From contig NZ_LR594662.1 of the NCBI RefSeq assembly GCF_901827175.1, positions 434,001 to 498,000 on the forward strand: a stretch of DNA of 64,000 bases, given 5' to 3'. A program made the translations under genes and the position numbers. Shown in pieces: positions 16,826 through 25,414 of this stretch. The number at the start of each line of letters is the position of its first letter. The first letter of the stretch is position 1. The notes below the pieces were generated by a model. It saw nothing but the letters and a program-made list of their open reading frames with translations, did not search any database and was not told where the DNA came from. The DNA comes from Variovorax sp. RA8 (GTDB lineage Bacteria > Pseudomonadota > Gammaproteobacteria > Burkholderiales > Burkholderiaceae_C).

Positions 16826-18424
16826 ATGCCCGACCCACTCCAGCAACAACCCATCGGCGCCTTGCCCGCCGCCACGGGCGCGCTCGCGCTCGACACCTAC
16901 CGCCTGACCAAGCGCTTCGGCGACTTCAGCGCCATGGACAGCGTGAGCATGTGCGTCGAGCCCGGCAGCGTGCATGCGCTGCTCGGCGAGAACGGCGCCG
17001 GCAAGAGCACGCTGGTCAAGTGCGTGGCCGGCTACCAGCGCGCGGAGGAGGGCAGCATCCTGATCGACGGGCGCGAGCAGGAGATCGCCAATCCCGTGGT
17101 GGCGCGGGCCCTCGGCATCGGCATGGTCTACCAGCATTTCACGCTGGCCCCGGGCATGACCGTGGCCGAGAACCTGCTGCTGGCCGGCGGCCGGACGCCG
17201 GCGGTGATCGACTGGAAGCGCAAGCGCGCCGAGCTCGAGGCCTTCCTGGCGACCACGCCCTTCCGCCTGGACCTCGACCTGCGGCCTTCGGAGCTGGCCG
17301 CGGGCGAGAAGCAGAAGCTGGAGCTGCTCAAGCAGCTGTACCTGAAGCCGCGCCTCCTGATCCTCGACGAGCCGACCTCCGTGCTGACGCCGCAGGAGGC
17401 CGACGAGGTGCTGGGCCATGTGCGCGCCTTCGCGCAGAGCGGGCTGTGCACCGTGCTCATCATCACGCACAAGTTTCGCGAGGTGATGGCCTATGCCGAC
17501 AGCGTGACCGTGCTGCGTCGAGGCAAGGCGGTGCATCACTGCCGCGTCGCCGACACCGATCCGGCGCGCCTGGCCGCCGCGATGATGGGCGAAGGCGCGG
17601 CGCCGCCGCCCGAAGGCGAGGCCGGGGTTGCCGCGGCATCGGGCGAGGCGCAGCCTGCGGCGCGTGCCGATGCCCCCGTGGCCTTGCAGGTCGACGCGCT
17701 GCGCGCGCAGGGCGATCGCGGGACCTTGGCGGTGCACGACCTGAGCCTCGCGGTGCGTGCCGGCGAGATCCTCGGCGTGGCCGGCGTCTCGGGCAATGGC
17801 CAGCGGGAGCTGGTCGAAGCGCTCGTCGGACAGCGCGCGCGGCTGGCCGGCGGGGTGAGGGTGATGGGCGAGCCTTATGCGGCGCGCCGCGGGGAGAACC
17901 GCCGCCTCAAGGTGCGCAGCCTGCCCGAGGAGCCGCTGCGCAACGCCTGCGTGGGCGATCTCAGCGTTGCGGAGAACATGGCGCTGCGCGATTTCGACCA
18001 GCCGCCGCTGGCGCGCGCCGGCGTGCTGAACTTCGCGGCGTGGCGCAGCCGTGCGCGCGAGTGGATCGTCGAGTACGGGGTGAAGACCCGGGGCGAGGGC
18101 GCGCCGATCCGCAGCCTCTCGGGCGGCAATGTGCAGCGGGCGGTGCTGGCGCGCGAGCTGGCCGGGGACATCAACGTGCTGATCGCGGCCAACCCGGTGT
18201 TCGGGCTGGACTTCGCAGCGGTGGCCGAGATTCACGGGCGCATCCGGCAGGTGCGGGCGCGAGGCGGCGCGGTGCTCCTGATCAGCGAGGACCTGGATGA
18301 GCTGATGGAGATGGCGGACCGGATCGTGGTGATGAGCGAGGGAAGGATCGTGTTCGAGACGCCGGCGGCCTCTGCGCAGCGGCATGTGCTGGGGGCGCAT
18401 ATGGGGGGAGGGCATCACGCATGA
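16826..18424 (+). CDS. ABC transporter ATP-binding protein, duplicated (YufO/RbsA-like)
   Basis: A 532-residue ATPase with two nucleotide-binding halves. The first has Walker [11 protein letters not shown] and Walker [13 protein letters not shown]. The second has a degenerate Walker A ([11 protein letters not shown]) and the signature LSGGNVQ, as usual for the second half of the sugar/nucleoside class. The signature of the first half reads ELAAGEKQ rather than LSGGQ, which is also seen in YufO-like proteins. The ATG at 16826 follows CAGGGAG. It is separated from its permeases by the formamidase and biuH genes but clearly completes the BMP importer. Confidence 0.87.
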   Translation: MPDPLQQQPIGALPAATGALALDTYRLTKRFGDFSAMDSVSMCVEPGSVHALLGENGAGKSTLVKCVAGYQRAEEGSILIDGREQEIANPVVARALGIGMVYQHFTLAPGMTVAENLLLAGGRTPAVIDWKRKRAELEAFLATTPFRLDLDLRPSELAAGEKQKLELLKQLYLKPRLLILDEPTSVLTPQEADEVLGHVRAFAQSGLCTVLIITHKFREVMAYADSVTVLRRGKAVHHCRVADTDPARLAAAMMGEGAAPPPEGEAGVAAASGEAQPAARADAPVALQVDALRAQGDRGTLAVHDLSLAVRAGEILGVAGVSGNGQRELVEALVGQRARLAGGVRVMGEPYAARRGENRRLKVRSLPEEPLRNACVGDLSVAENMALRDFDQPPLARAGVLNFAAWRSRAREWIVEYGVKTRGEGAPIRSLSGGNVQRAVLARELAGDINVLIAANPVFGLDFAAVAEIHGRIRQVRARGGAVLLISEDLDELMEMADRIVVMSEGRIVFETPAASAQRHVLGAHMGGGHHA

Positions 18425-18515
18425 GGGCGTATGTCCCGGTTTGCTCCCTTCCCCTCACACGAACGAGCGCCGTCGCCAAATCGTCCTCCCCCAGCCGGAA
18501 GAGGCAGTAAAAGAC

Positions 18516-19178
18516 ATGCAAATCGACGCCACCCCCTTCCCCTGCGAATTCGACTTCCCCCGCACAGCCCTCGTCATCATCGACATGCAACGCGACTTCA
18601 TCGAACCCGGCGGTTTCGGCGCAAGCCTGGGTAACGACGTCTCGCTGCTCCAGGCCATCGTTCCCGCCACGCAGTCGGTGCTCCACGCATGGCGAAGCAG
18701 GGGCGGCCTCGTGGTCCATACGAGGGAAGCCCACCGCCCCGACCTGGCCGACTGCCCGCCGGCCAAGCGCAACCGTGGAAAGCCCACGCTGCGCATCGGC
18801 GACCCGGGCCCGATGGGCCGCATCCTGATCGCCGGCGAGCCCGGCAACCAGATCATCGACGCCCTGGCGCCGATCGACGGCGAGATCGTGATCGACAAGC
18901 CCGGCAAGGGCGCCTTCTACGCGACCGGCCTGCAGTCCCTGCTGCAGCAGCGCGGCATCCGCAGCCTGGTCTTCATGGGCGTCACCACCGAGGTCTGCGT
19001 ACAGACCAGCATGCGCGAGGCCAACGACCGCGGCTACGACAGCCTGCTGCTGGAAGACTGCACCGAGAGCTACTTCCCCGCCTTCAAGGCCGCGGCGCTG
19101 GAGATGATCCGCGCCCAGGGCGCGATCGTCGGCTGGACCGCGCCGAGCGTGCGCCTGCTCGCCGCGCTGGGCGACTAA
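18516..19178 (+). CDS. BiuH-like cysteine hydrolase, candidate triuret hydrolase
   Basis: A 220-residue isochorismatase-like hydrolase with Asp23 (IIDMQRDF), Lys128 ([13 protein letters not shown]) and Cys161 ([10 protein letters not shown]) as the catalytic set. It shares [30 protein letters not shown] and [14 protein letters not shown] with BiuH but lacks the BiuH N-terminal [11 protein letters not shown] segment. Herbaspirillum encodes a triuret hydrolase (TrtA) that is a BiuH relative producing carboxybiuret, the substrate of AtzE. The co-occurrence with atzGEH and biuH makes TrtA an attractive assignment, but biuretase, ureidoacrylate or N-carbamoylsarcosine-type specificity cannot be excluded. 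It starts after a 91-base gap, the largest inside the cluster. Confidence 0.75.
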   Translation: MQIDATPFPCEFDFPRTALVIIDMQRDFIEPGGFGASLGNDVSLLQAIVPATQSVLHAWRSRGGLVVHTREAHRPDLADCPPAKRNRGKPTLRIGDPGPMGRILIAGEPGNQIIDALAPIDGEIVIDKPGKGAFYATGLQSLLQQRGIRSLVFMGVTTEVCVQTSMREANDRGYDSLLLEDCTESYFPAFKAAALEMIRAQGAIVGWTAPSVRLLAALGD

Positions 19179-19188
19179 CATCTTCTCC

Positions 19189-19923
19189 GTGCCCACCTCC
19201 GTCAAGACCCGCACCGCTCCCACCCGACCCGCGGCGGAAGACCCGGCGTTCCGCACCCGCGCCGACGAGGTCTACGCCCAGCTCAAGCGCGACGTCGCCG
19301 AGTTCAGCCTGGTGCCGGGGGACCGCTTCACCGAAAGCGAGATCAGCGAACGCCTGGGCGTCTCGCGTACGCCGGTGCGCCAGGCGTTGTTCCGGCTGCA
19401 GCAGGAGGGCTACGTCGAGGTGCTGTTCCGCAGCGGCTGGCGCGTGCTGCCCTTCGACTTCGACCAGTTCGAGCAGCTCTACGACCTGCGCATGGTGCTG
19501 GAGACCACCGCCGTGCACCGGCTCTGCGAGAGCGACCATCGGGTCGACCGCAGCCTGCTGGAGAGCCTGGCGGGCATCTGGCTGGTGCCCGCGGCGCAGC
19601 GCAGCGCCGACACCGTGCAGGTCGCGCAATGGGACGAGGAATTCCACTGCGCGCTGGTCGCCGCCGCCGGCAACGCCGAGATGGCCCGCGTGCACCGCGA
19701 TGTGACGGACCGCATCCGCATCATCCGCCGGCTCGACTTCACGCAGCAGTCGCGCGTCGACGCCACCTACGAGGAGCACGCCAAGATCCTCAAGTCGATC
19801 CGCGCCAACCGCGGCGACCAGGCGGCGATGCTGCTGCGTGCGCACATCGAGACCAGCCAGGCGGAGGTGCGCAAGATCACGCTGCACCAGGTCCACATGG
19901 CACGGACCGCCGGCCGCCGATGA
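19189..19923 (+). CDS. GntR/FCD-family transcriptional regulator
   Basis: A 244-residue regulator. The winged helix lies around residues 27-90 (DEVYAQLKRDVAEFSLVPGD, then SEISERLGVSRTPVRQAL), followed by an all-helical FCD ligand domain (DLRMVLETTAVHRL, EEFHCALVAAAGN, HAKILKSI). The start is GTG at 19189, ten bases after the previous stop. It is the last gene of the biuret cluster and the likely binder of the TTGT-N2-ACAA palindrome before atzF. The ligand is probably a pathway intermediate such as biuret or allophanate; this is inference. Confidence 0.88.
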   Translation: MPTSVKTRTAPTRPAAEDPAFRTRADEVYAQLKRDVAEFSLVPGDRFTESEISERLGVSRTPVRQALFRLQQEGYVEVLFRSGWRVLPFDFDQFEQLYDLRMVLETTAVHRLCESDHRVDRSLLESLAGIWLVPAAQRSADTVQVAQWDEEFHCALVAAAGNAEMARVHRDVTDRIRIIRRLDFTQQSRVDATYEEHAKILKSIRANRGDQAAMLLRAHIETSQAEVRKITLHQVHMARTAGRR

Positions 19924-19944
19924 ACCCTGGCTGGGAGGTTGCGC

Positions 19945-20907
19945 TTATTCCGCGGTGATGTTTCCGCGCTGCACGACGCCGGCCCAGCGCTGCGCATCCT
20001 TGGCCATCAGTTCCTTGAACTCGCCGGGGGCCGAGCTCGCCGGCACCATGCCCTGCGACTCGAACGCGGTCGCGACCTCGGGCTGCTTCAGCACCGCGCC
20101 GATTTCCTTGTTGAGCCGCGCCACCACCGCCTCGGGCGTGCCCTTGGGTGCCAGCACGCCGTACCACATGTCGACATTGCCGACCTTGATGCCGGCCTCG
20201 GCCAAGGTCGGGACCTCGGGCAACTGAGCCAGCCGCTTGTCGCTGCCGGTCGCGATCGCTTTCAGCTTGCCGGCCTGGATGTGTTGCAGCGCCACGTGCA
20301 CCGGCAGGAACATGTAGTCGATGCGTCCGCCGAGCAGGTCGGTCACAGCGCCGGCCGTGCCCTTGTAGGGCACGTGCAGCATCTCGGTGCCGGTGCTCTG
20401 CAGCAGCAGCGCCATCGACAGGTGGTGCGGCGTGCCCACGCCCGGCGTGGCGTAGGTGAACTTGCCGGGGTTGGCCTTGGCCGCCGCCACCACCTGCGCC
20501 ACCGAGGTGGTCTTCTGCACGTTCGGGTTGGTCACCAGCAGCAGCGTGCCCCAGGAGGTGAGCGAGACCGGCGTGAAGTCGTTCAGCGGGTCGTAGGCCA
20601 GCGACTTGTAGAGGCTCTTGTTCATCACCAGCGTATTGACCTGCACCAGCAGCGTGTAGCCGTCGGGCTTGGCGCGCGCGACCTTCTCGCTGCCGATGTT
20701 GCCGCTGGCGCCGGCCACGTTGTCGACCACCACGGGCTGCCCCAGCACGGCCGGCAGCCGGGCCGAGAGCTGGCGTGCGATCAGGTCGATGCCGGTGCCG
20801 GGCGTGTAGGGCACCACCAGCGTGATCGGCTGGTCGGGCCAGGCCTGGGCAGCCGCGGCGCCGGCGGTCAGCAGCAGGGTGGCGAGAATCTTCTTGAATG
20901 GCAGCAT
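19945..20907 (-). CDS. Bug/TctC-family tripartite tricarboxylate transporter receptor
   Basis: A 320-residue periplasmic receptor. A signal peptide (LATLLLTAGAAAAQAWPDQP, cleavage after AQA) is followed by ITLVVPYTPGTGIDLIARQL and VVVDNVAGASGNIGSEKVAR, the classic Bug protein core. Bug receptors are greatly expanded in Comamonadaceae and usually work without linked TctA/TctB genes, as here. It lies 25 bases behind the flavin monooxygenase on the same strand, so the two are probably one operon and the receptor may bind that enzyme's substrate. It is convergent with the GntR gene. Confidence 0.9.
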   Translation of the reverse strand: MLPFKKILATLLLTAGAAAAQAWPDQPITLVVPYTPGTGIDLIARQLSARLPAVLGQPVVVDNVAGASGNIGSEKVARAKPDGYTLLVQVNTLVMNKSLYKSLAYDPLNDFTPVSLTSWGTLLLVTNPNVQKTTSVAQVVAAAKANPGKFTYATPGVGTPHHLSMALLLQSTGTEMLHVPYKGTAGAVTDLLGGRIDYMFLPVHVALQHIQAGKLKAIATGSDKRLAQLPEVPTLAEAGIKVGNVDMWYGVLAPKGTPEAVVARLNKEIGAVLKQPEVATAFESQGMVPASSAPGEFKELMAKDAQRWAGVVQRGNITAE

Positions 20908-20932
20908 GGTGTTGTCTCCGTCGGTCTTGTGT

Positions 20933-22195
20933 TCAAAGGTAGGAAGGCCGAGCCTTCAGCGCCGCCGGGTCGTAGCCGGCCACGCGCTTGTAGTTGTCGG
21001 AGATGGCCTGCAGCTCCGCGGTGCTGACGATGTCCTCGAGGCGCTCGAAGCGCTTGCCACCGGAACGCTGGAACACCTCGCGCAGGATGGTGTCGGGCGG
21101 GTTGCTGCGGTTGGTCAGCACCACGTCGGTCGTGGCCTGGACGCGCACCCGGTCGTAGTCCTCCAGCGCCTTCGTGCCGACGCCGAGTCGCTTCAGTGCG
21201 CCCGCGAGGTAGCGCGCATCGATGATGGCCTGGCCCGCGCCATTGGAGCCGCGCGGCACCATCGGGTGGGCCGCGTCGCCCAGCAGCGTGAGGCGGCCAT
21301 GGGTCCACCGCGGCAGCGGGTCCTGGTCGACCATCGGGTACTCGAGGATCGAGTCCGAAGAACGGATCAGCGCCGGCACGTCCAGCCAGTCGAAATGCCA
21401 ATCCTCGAAGGCGGGCATGAAGTCCGCGAGCCGTCCAGGGCGGCTCCAGTCCTGCAGCGCGGGCTGCGGCGCGTGGATCTCGGCCACCCAGTTGACCAGC
21501 TGGTTGCCGTCGGCGTCGACGTTGTTGCGGATGGGGTAGATGACCATCTTGCCTTCGTCCAGCCAGCCTGCGCGCACCATGCTCGCGCCCGAGAGGAAGG
21601 GCTTGTGCTTCGCGGTGCCGCGCCACATGTTGACGCCGGAGTAGCGCGGCGGCCCCTCGTTCGGGTAGAGCTGCTTGCGCAGCACCGAGTGGATGCCGTC
21701 GCAGCCCACGGCGAGCTCGGCGCGCACGGAGGGCAACGCGGCGCCGTCGGGCGCGGTGAAGCGGGCGGTGACGCCATGCGCGTCCTGCTCGACGCCCGCG
21801 CAGCGGTGGCCGCAGACCACGCTGTCCGCCCCCAGGCGTTCGCGCACGGCATCCAGAAGCACCGTGTGCAGATCGCCGCGGTGAATCGAGTACTGGGGCC
21901 AGTCGTAGCCCGCTGCCGTCCCCGCGGCCTCGCGGAACACCAATTGGCCATGGGAGTTGAAGAACACCGCCTCCTGCGTGCGCACGCCCACGGCGTCGAG
22001 CGCCGGCAGCAGGCCCAGCTCGCCGAGCTCGCGCGCCGCATGCGGCAGCAGGTTGATGCCGACGCCGAGCGGCTTCAGCTCGGGCACCGCTTCATAGACG
22101 CGGCAGGCAATGCCGGCCTGGTGCAGGCTCAGTGCCAGGGTGAGGCCGCCGATGCCGGCGCCCAGCACGATCACTTGGGTCGATGTCTCGCTCAT
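20933..22195 (-). CDS. FAD-dependent monooxygenase (PhzS/aromatic hydroxylase type)
   Basis: A 420-residue group A flavoprotein monooxygenase. The FAD dinucleotide motif is VIVLGAGIGGLTLALSLHQA at residues 8-27, the second FAD motif is GRLTLLGDAAHPMVPRGSNG, and a DG motif is present in AVGCDGIHSVLR. The pattern GVGINLLPHAARELGELGL resembles PhzS and related flavin-dependent oxidoreductases more than salicylate or urate hydroxylases. The ATG at 22195 was chosen because the FAD motif follows at once; upstream in-frame sequence reads through the divergent LysR gene. It is divergently paired with the LysR gene at 22293. The substrate is unknown, likely an aromatic or heteroaromatic acid. Confidence 0.87.
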   Translation of the reverse strand: MSETSTQVIVLGAGIGGLTLALSLHQAGIACRVYEAVPELKPLGVGINLLPHAARELGELGLLPALDAVGVRTQEAVFFNSHGQLVFREAAGTAAGYDWPQYSIHRGDLHTVLLDAVRERLGADSVVCGHRCAGVEQDAHGVTARFTAPDGAALPSVRAELAVGCDGIHSVLRKQLYPNEGPPRYSGVNMWRGTAKHKPFLSGASMVRAGWLDEGKMVIYPIRNNVDADGNQLVNWVAEIHAPQPALQDWSRPGRLADFMPAFEDWHFDWLDVPALIRSSDSILEYPMVDQDPLPRWTHGRLTLLGDAAHPMVPRGSNGAGQAIIDARYLAGALKRLGVGTKALEDYDRVRVQATTDVVLTNRSNPPDTILREVFQRSGGKRFERLEDIVSTAELQAISDNYKRVAGYDPAALKARPSYL

Positions 22196-22240
22196 GTCTC
22201 CGGTTCTCTTCTCGCAGGGGGAAATCCGGATTAGACCCGG

Positions 22241-22291
22241 GCGTCGTTCATATGGGAAATTTAGATGTCGTATGGATTTATCATGATCTGG
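22241..22291. promoter_or_regulatory. AT-rich divergent promoter/operator between monooxygenase and LysR gene
   Basis: Within a GC-rich surround this 50-base stretch is markedly AT-rich and contains repeated TATG words (ATATGGG at 22250, GTATGGATTTATCATG at 22270, GGTATGAAT at 22282). LysR proteins bind T-N11-A sites in such divergent spacers. No exact dyad could be fixed with confidence. Confidence 0.35.
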
Positions 22292-22292
22292 T

Positions 22293-23195
22293 ATGAATCT
22301 GTCCATGCGCCAGATGCGCGCCTTCCTGCATGTAGCGCGGATCGGAAACTTCACCCGCGCGGCCGAGCAGGCCCACATGACGCAGGCGGGCCTGAGCACG
22401 CTGGTGCGCGAGATGGAGCGCCAACTCGGCGCCCGCCTGTTCGATCGCACCACGCGCATGGTCGGCCTGACGGCAGCGGGGCGGCGCCTGCTGCCGGTGG
22501 TCGAGCGCGTGCTGGGCGAGCTCGACGAGGTGACGGGCCGCCTCGGCGCCGAGGGCGACGAGGCTCGGCAGACGCTGCGTGTCGCCGCCACCCCGCTGGT
22601 TTCCTCGCACCTGCTGCCGCAGGTCTTCGCCCGCTTCCGCGAAAGCCATCCGCGCATGCGGCTCAGGCTCTTCGATGCCGACCTTCGCGCCGTGGAAGCA
22701 ATGGTGGCCGAGGGCGAGGCCGACATGGGCCTGGGCTTCTTCTTCAAGCCTGCGCCGGGGCTGGACCGCTCACCGGTGGGTCGTTTCCAGCTGATGCGCG
22801 TGACACCGGCGCAAGACGATGAAACGACGCCCGTCGGCAGCGCCCCGTGGTCCTCGCTGCGCGGCGAGCAGCTGCTGGGCTTGCCGCCGAGCAATCCGAT
22901 CCAGAAGCTCATCGACAGCCACCTTGCAAACATCGGCCAGGCCGATCCGGACCGTCCGGCCTTCAACTTCTTCGGCACCCTGATCTCGATGGTCGAGGCG
23001 GGCTTCGGCAGCGCCGTGATGCCGACCTTTGCGCTCGCGGCCTGCCGGCGGCACCGGGTGCGCACCGACCTGCTGGTCAAGCCGAAGGTCGAGCTGGACT
23101 TCTACCGCATCACCAAGCGCGGCACGCAGGAAACCGAGGGCATGCAGGCGTTCTGCAAGACACTGGTCAAGGCGTTGCCGGCCCTGTCGCGATAG
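22293..23195 (+). CDS. LysR-family transcriptional regulator
   Basis: A 300-residue LysR-type regulator. The N-terminal winged helix contains MRQMRAFLHVARIGNFTRAA and LSTLVREMERQLGARLFDRT, and the effector domain begins near residue 90 (LRVAATPLVSSHLLPQVFAR). Divergent orientation to the flavin monooxygenase/TctC unit points to that unit as target. The ATG at 22293 gives four extra residues before the usual MRQMRAF start at 22305, so either is possible. The effector is unknown. Confidence 0.9.
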   Translation: MNLSMRQMRAFLHVARIGNFTRAAEQAHMTQAGLSTLVREMERQLGARLFDRTTRMVGLTAAGRRLLPVVERVLGELDEVTGRLGAEGDEARQTLRVAATPLVSSHLLPQVFARFRESHPRMRLRLFDADLRAVEAMVAEGEADMGLGFFFKPAPGLDRSPVGRFQLMRVTPAQDDETTPVGSAPWSSLRGEQLLGLPPSNPIQKLIDSHLANIGQADPDRPAFNFFGTLISMVEAGFGSAVMPTFALAACRRHRVRTDLLVKPKVELDFYRITKRGTQETEGMQAFCKTLVKALPALSR

Positions 23196-23208
23196 CTCGC
23201 CTGCGCAG

Positions 23209-24012
23209 TCAGAGCGTGAGGTCGTAGTCCACCGTGATGGGCGCGTGGTCGCTGAACTTGATGGTCCTGAAGATCTGCTCGTTGCGCGCGAGCCTGGCGA
23301 TCGCCGGTGTGGCCAGGTGGTAGTCCAGCCGCCAGCCCACGTTCTTCGCATAGGCCTGGCCGCGGTTGCTCCACCAGGTGTAGGCCTCGTCGGTGGTGTC
23401 GGGCTTGAGCATGCGGTAGACGTCGACCAGGCCCGCGCCCTCGGCGCCCTCGTCCAACAGCTGCGTCATCCACGCCCGCTCCTCAGGCAGGAAGCCGCTG
23501 TTCTTCTGGTTGCCGCGCCAGTTCTTGAGGTCGATCTCCTTGTGCGCGATGTTGATGTCGCCGCACAGCACGAACTCCCGCTCGCGCTTGAGGGCGATGA
23601 GATGCGGGAAGAAGCCCTTGAGGAAACGGTACTTCGCCGCCTGCCGCTCCTCGCCCGAGGAGCCGCTCGGGAAATAGCAGCTGATCACCGAGAACTTGCG
23701 CTCGCGCGTGTCGAAGCGCAGCTCGAGGTAGCGACCCTCGGCGTCGAATTCCCTGTCGCCCCAGCCCACCACGACTTCGCCGGGCTCGTGCCTGGTGTAG
23801 ATCGCAGTGCCGGCGTAGCCCTTCTTCTCCGCGAAATGGAAGTGGCCCTTGAGGCCTGCCATGGCCTCGAAGCGGCCCTCGATGTCGCTCGCCTGGACGC
23901 GGATTTCCTGCATGCAAATACAATCCGGCGCCAGTTCGGCCACCCAGTCGGCGACGCCCTTGGTCGCGGCCGAGCGCAGGCCATTGAGGTTGAGGCTGGT
24001 GAGTTTGAACAC
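23209..24012 (-). CDS. xthA: Exodeoxyribonuclease III
   Basis: A 267-residue EEP-superfamily AP endonuclease/3'-5' exonuclease of base-excision repair. It shows [12 protein letters not shown], the metal-binding Glu in [29 protein letters not shown] and the catalytic FSDHAPI. The start is a GTG at 24012, giving [11 protein letters not shown] as in other family members. It is divergent from pyrE with only 13 bases between the two start codons, so each gene's promoter must lie inside the coding region of the other. The gene is often named exoA in beta-proteobacteria. Confidence 0.92.
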   Translation of the reverse strand: MFKLTSLNLNGLRSAATKGVADWVAELAPDCICMQEIRVQASDIEGRFEAMAGLKGHFHFAEKKGYAGTAIYTRHEPGEVVVGWGDREFDAEGRYLELRFDTRERKFSVISCYFPSGSSGEERQAAKYRFLKGFFPHLIALKREREFVLCGDINIAHKEIDLKNWRGNQKNSGFLPEERAWMTQLLDEGAEGAGLVDVYRMLKPDTTDEAYTWWSNRGQAYAKNVGWRLDYHLATPAIARLARNEQIFRTIKFSDHAPITVDYDLTL

Positions 24013-24025
24013 GAGGAGGTTCCCG

Positions 24026-24718
24026 ATGGCTGAAAAGGTGGCAATGGCAGGAGAAGAAGGCGCGCTGGCCCAGGCATTCGTGCAGTTCGCACTCGAATCC
24101 GGGGTGCTGCGCTTCGGCCAGTTCAAGACCAAGGCCGGCCGCATGAGCCCCTACTTCTTCAATGCGGGGCTGTTCGACGACGGCGCCAAGCTCGCGCGGC
24201 TGGCGGAATTCTATGCAGACCGGGTGATCGCCAGCGGGCTCGAATTCGACATGATATTCGGCCCCGCCTACAAGGGCATCCCGCTGGGCGCCACGTTGGC
24301 GGCCGAGCTGGCCCGGCGCGGGCGCAACGTGCCCTTCGCCTATAACCGCAAGGAAGCCAAGGATCACGGCGAGGGCGGCACCCTGGTCGGTGCGCCGCTG
24401 TCGGGCCGGGTGCTGATCGTCGACGACGTGATGTCGGCCGGCACGGCAGTGCGCGAGTCGATCGCCGCCATCCGCGGTGCGGGCGCCACGCCGCATGCCG
24501 TGATCATCGCGCTGGACCGACAGGAGAAGGCGACCGAGAACGGGGTCGATGTCGACCACAGCGCTGTGCAATATGTCCGCCAACAGCTGGGAATGCAGGT
24601 GGTGGCGATCGCCACGCTGGACGACTTGTTACAGTATCTGTCGGGGCGCGCGGACGACGAGCTGAGCGCCCACCGGCAGGGAGTGCTGGACTATCGGGCC
24701 CGCTACGGCGCGGGCTGA
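24026..24718 (+). CDS. pyrE: Orotate phosphoribosyltransferase
   Basis: A 230-residue enzyme transferring phosphoribose from PRPP to orotate in UMP synthesis. The PRPP loop is [17 protein letters not shown], and other landmarks are [21 protein letters not shown] and [19 protein letters not shown] sits seven bases before the ATG at 24026; an ATG at 24041 would remove five residues. The first ten residues are slightly longer than in the E. coli enzyme (213 aa). It is divergent from exodeoxyribonuclease III. Confidence 0.93.
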   Translation: MAEKVAMAGEEGALAQAFVQFALESGVLRFGQFKTKAGRMSPYFFNAGLFDDGAKLARLAEFYADRVIASGLEFDMIFGPAYKGIPLGATLAAELARRGRNVPFAYNRKEAKDHGEGGTLVGAPLSGRVLIVDDVMSAGTAVRESIAAIRGAGATPHAVIIALDRQEKATENGVDVDHSAVQYVRQQLGMQVVAIATLDDLLQYLSGRADDELSAHRQGVLDYRARYGAG

Positions 24719-24739
24719 CTTCAACCGCTCGAAGGATCG

Positions 24740-25408
24740 ATGTTGGCGCGCATGCAGTACACACGCATCGGATTACTGGCGCTGCTGCCGCTGGCCGCAG
24801 CGGGTGTGGCCCACGCCCAGCAACCTGCCGCCGGTCCCGGCATCTACAGCTGCACGGACGCCCGCGGCCGCACCATCACGGCCGACCGGCCGATTCCCGA
24901 TTGCGCCGACCGCGAGCAGCGCGAGCTCAGCCCCAGCGGCAGCGTACGGCGCAAGCTCGAACCGACCTACACGGCGCGCGAGCAGGCCGAGCGCGAGGAG
25001 CGCGAGCGCCAGGTACAGCTACAGGCAACCCGCCTGCGTGAAGAGCGGCGGCGCGAGCGCGCGCTGCTGATCCGCTACCCCAACTCGGCCGCGCACGACC
25101 GCGAGCGCGCCGAGGCGCTGGTGCAGATCGATGCGGTGATCACCGCCGCACGCAGGCGCCTGAGCGAGCTGGCCGAGGAGCGTCGCAAGATCGACGACGA
25201 GCTCGAGTTCTACGCCAATGATGTGAGCAAGGCCCCCGCCTCCCTGCGTCGCAAGGTCGACGACAACACCAAGAGCGCGGCGGTACAGAACCGCTTCATT
25301 GCCGACCAGGAAGACGAGAAGAAGCGCGTGAACGCACGCTTCGACGAGGAGCGCACGCGCCTGCGGCCGCTGTGGGCCGGCACCGCGCCGGCCATCACCA
25401 CGCGCTGA
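24740..25408 (+). CDS. DUF4124 domain-containing secreted protein
   Basis: A 222-residue protein. The signal peptide (IGLLALLPLAAAGVAHAQ, residues 9-27) is followed by a short DUF4124-like segment GIYSCTDARGRTITADRPIP and then a long charged, Arg/Glu-rich helical region (about residues 75-210) likely to form a coiled coil. GAAGGA precedes the ATG. It follows pyrE by 21 bases and may share its transcript. Function unknown; probably periplasmic. Confidence 0.75.
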   Translation: MLARMQYTRIGLLALLPLAAAGVAHAQQPAAGPGIYSCTDARGRTITADRPIPDCADREQRELSPSGSVRRKLEPTYTAREQAEREERERQVQLQATRLREERRRERALLIRYPNSAAHDRERAEALVQIDAVITAARRRLSELAEERRKIDDELEFYANDVSKAPASLRRKVDDNTKSAAVQNRFIADQEDEKKRVNARFDEERTRLRPLWAGTAPAITTR

Positions 25409-25414
25409 CGATCC

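Noticed and set aside
20933-22195. FAD-dependent urate hydroxylase (HpxO) for the flavin monooxygenase
   Set aside because: Sequence landmarks such as INLLPHAARELGELGL are of the PhzS-like class and differ from HpxO; no allantoin genes are nearby.
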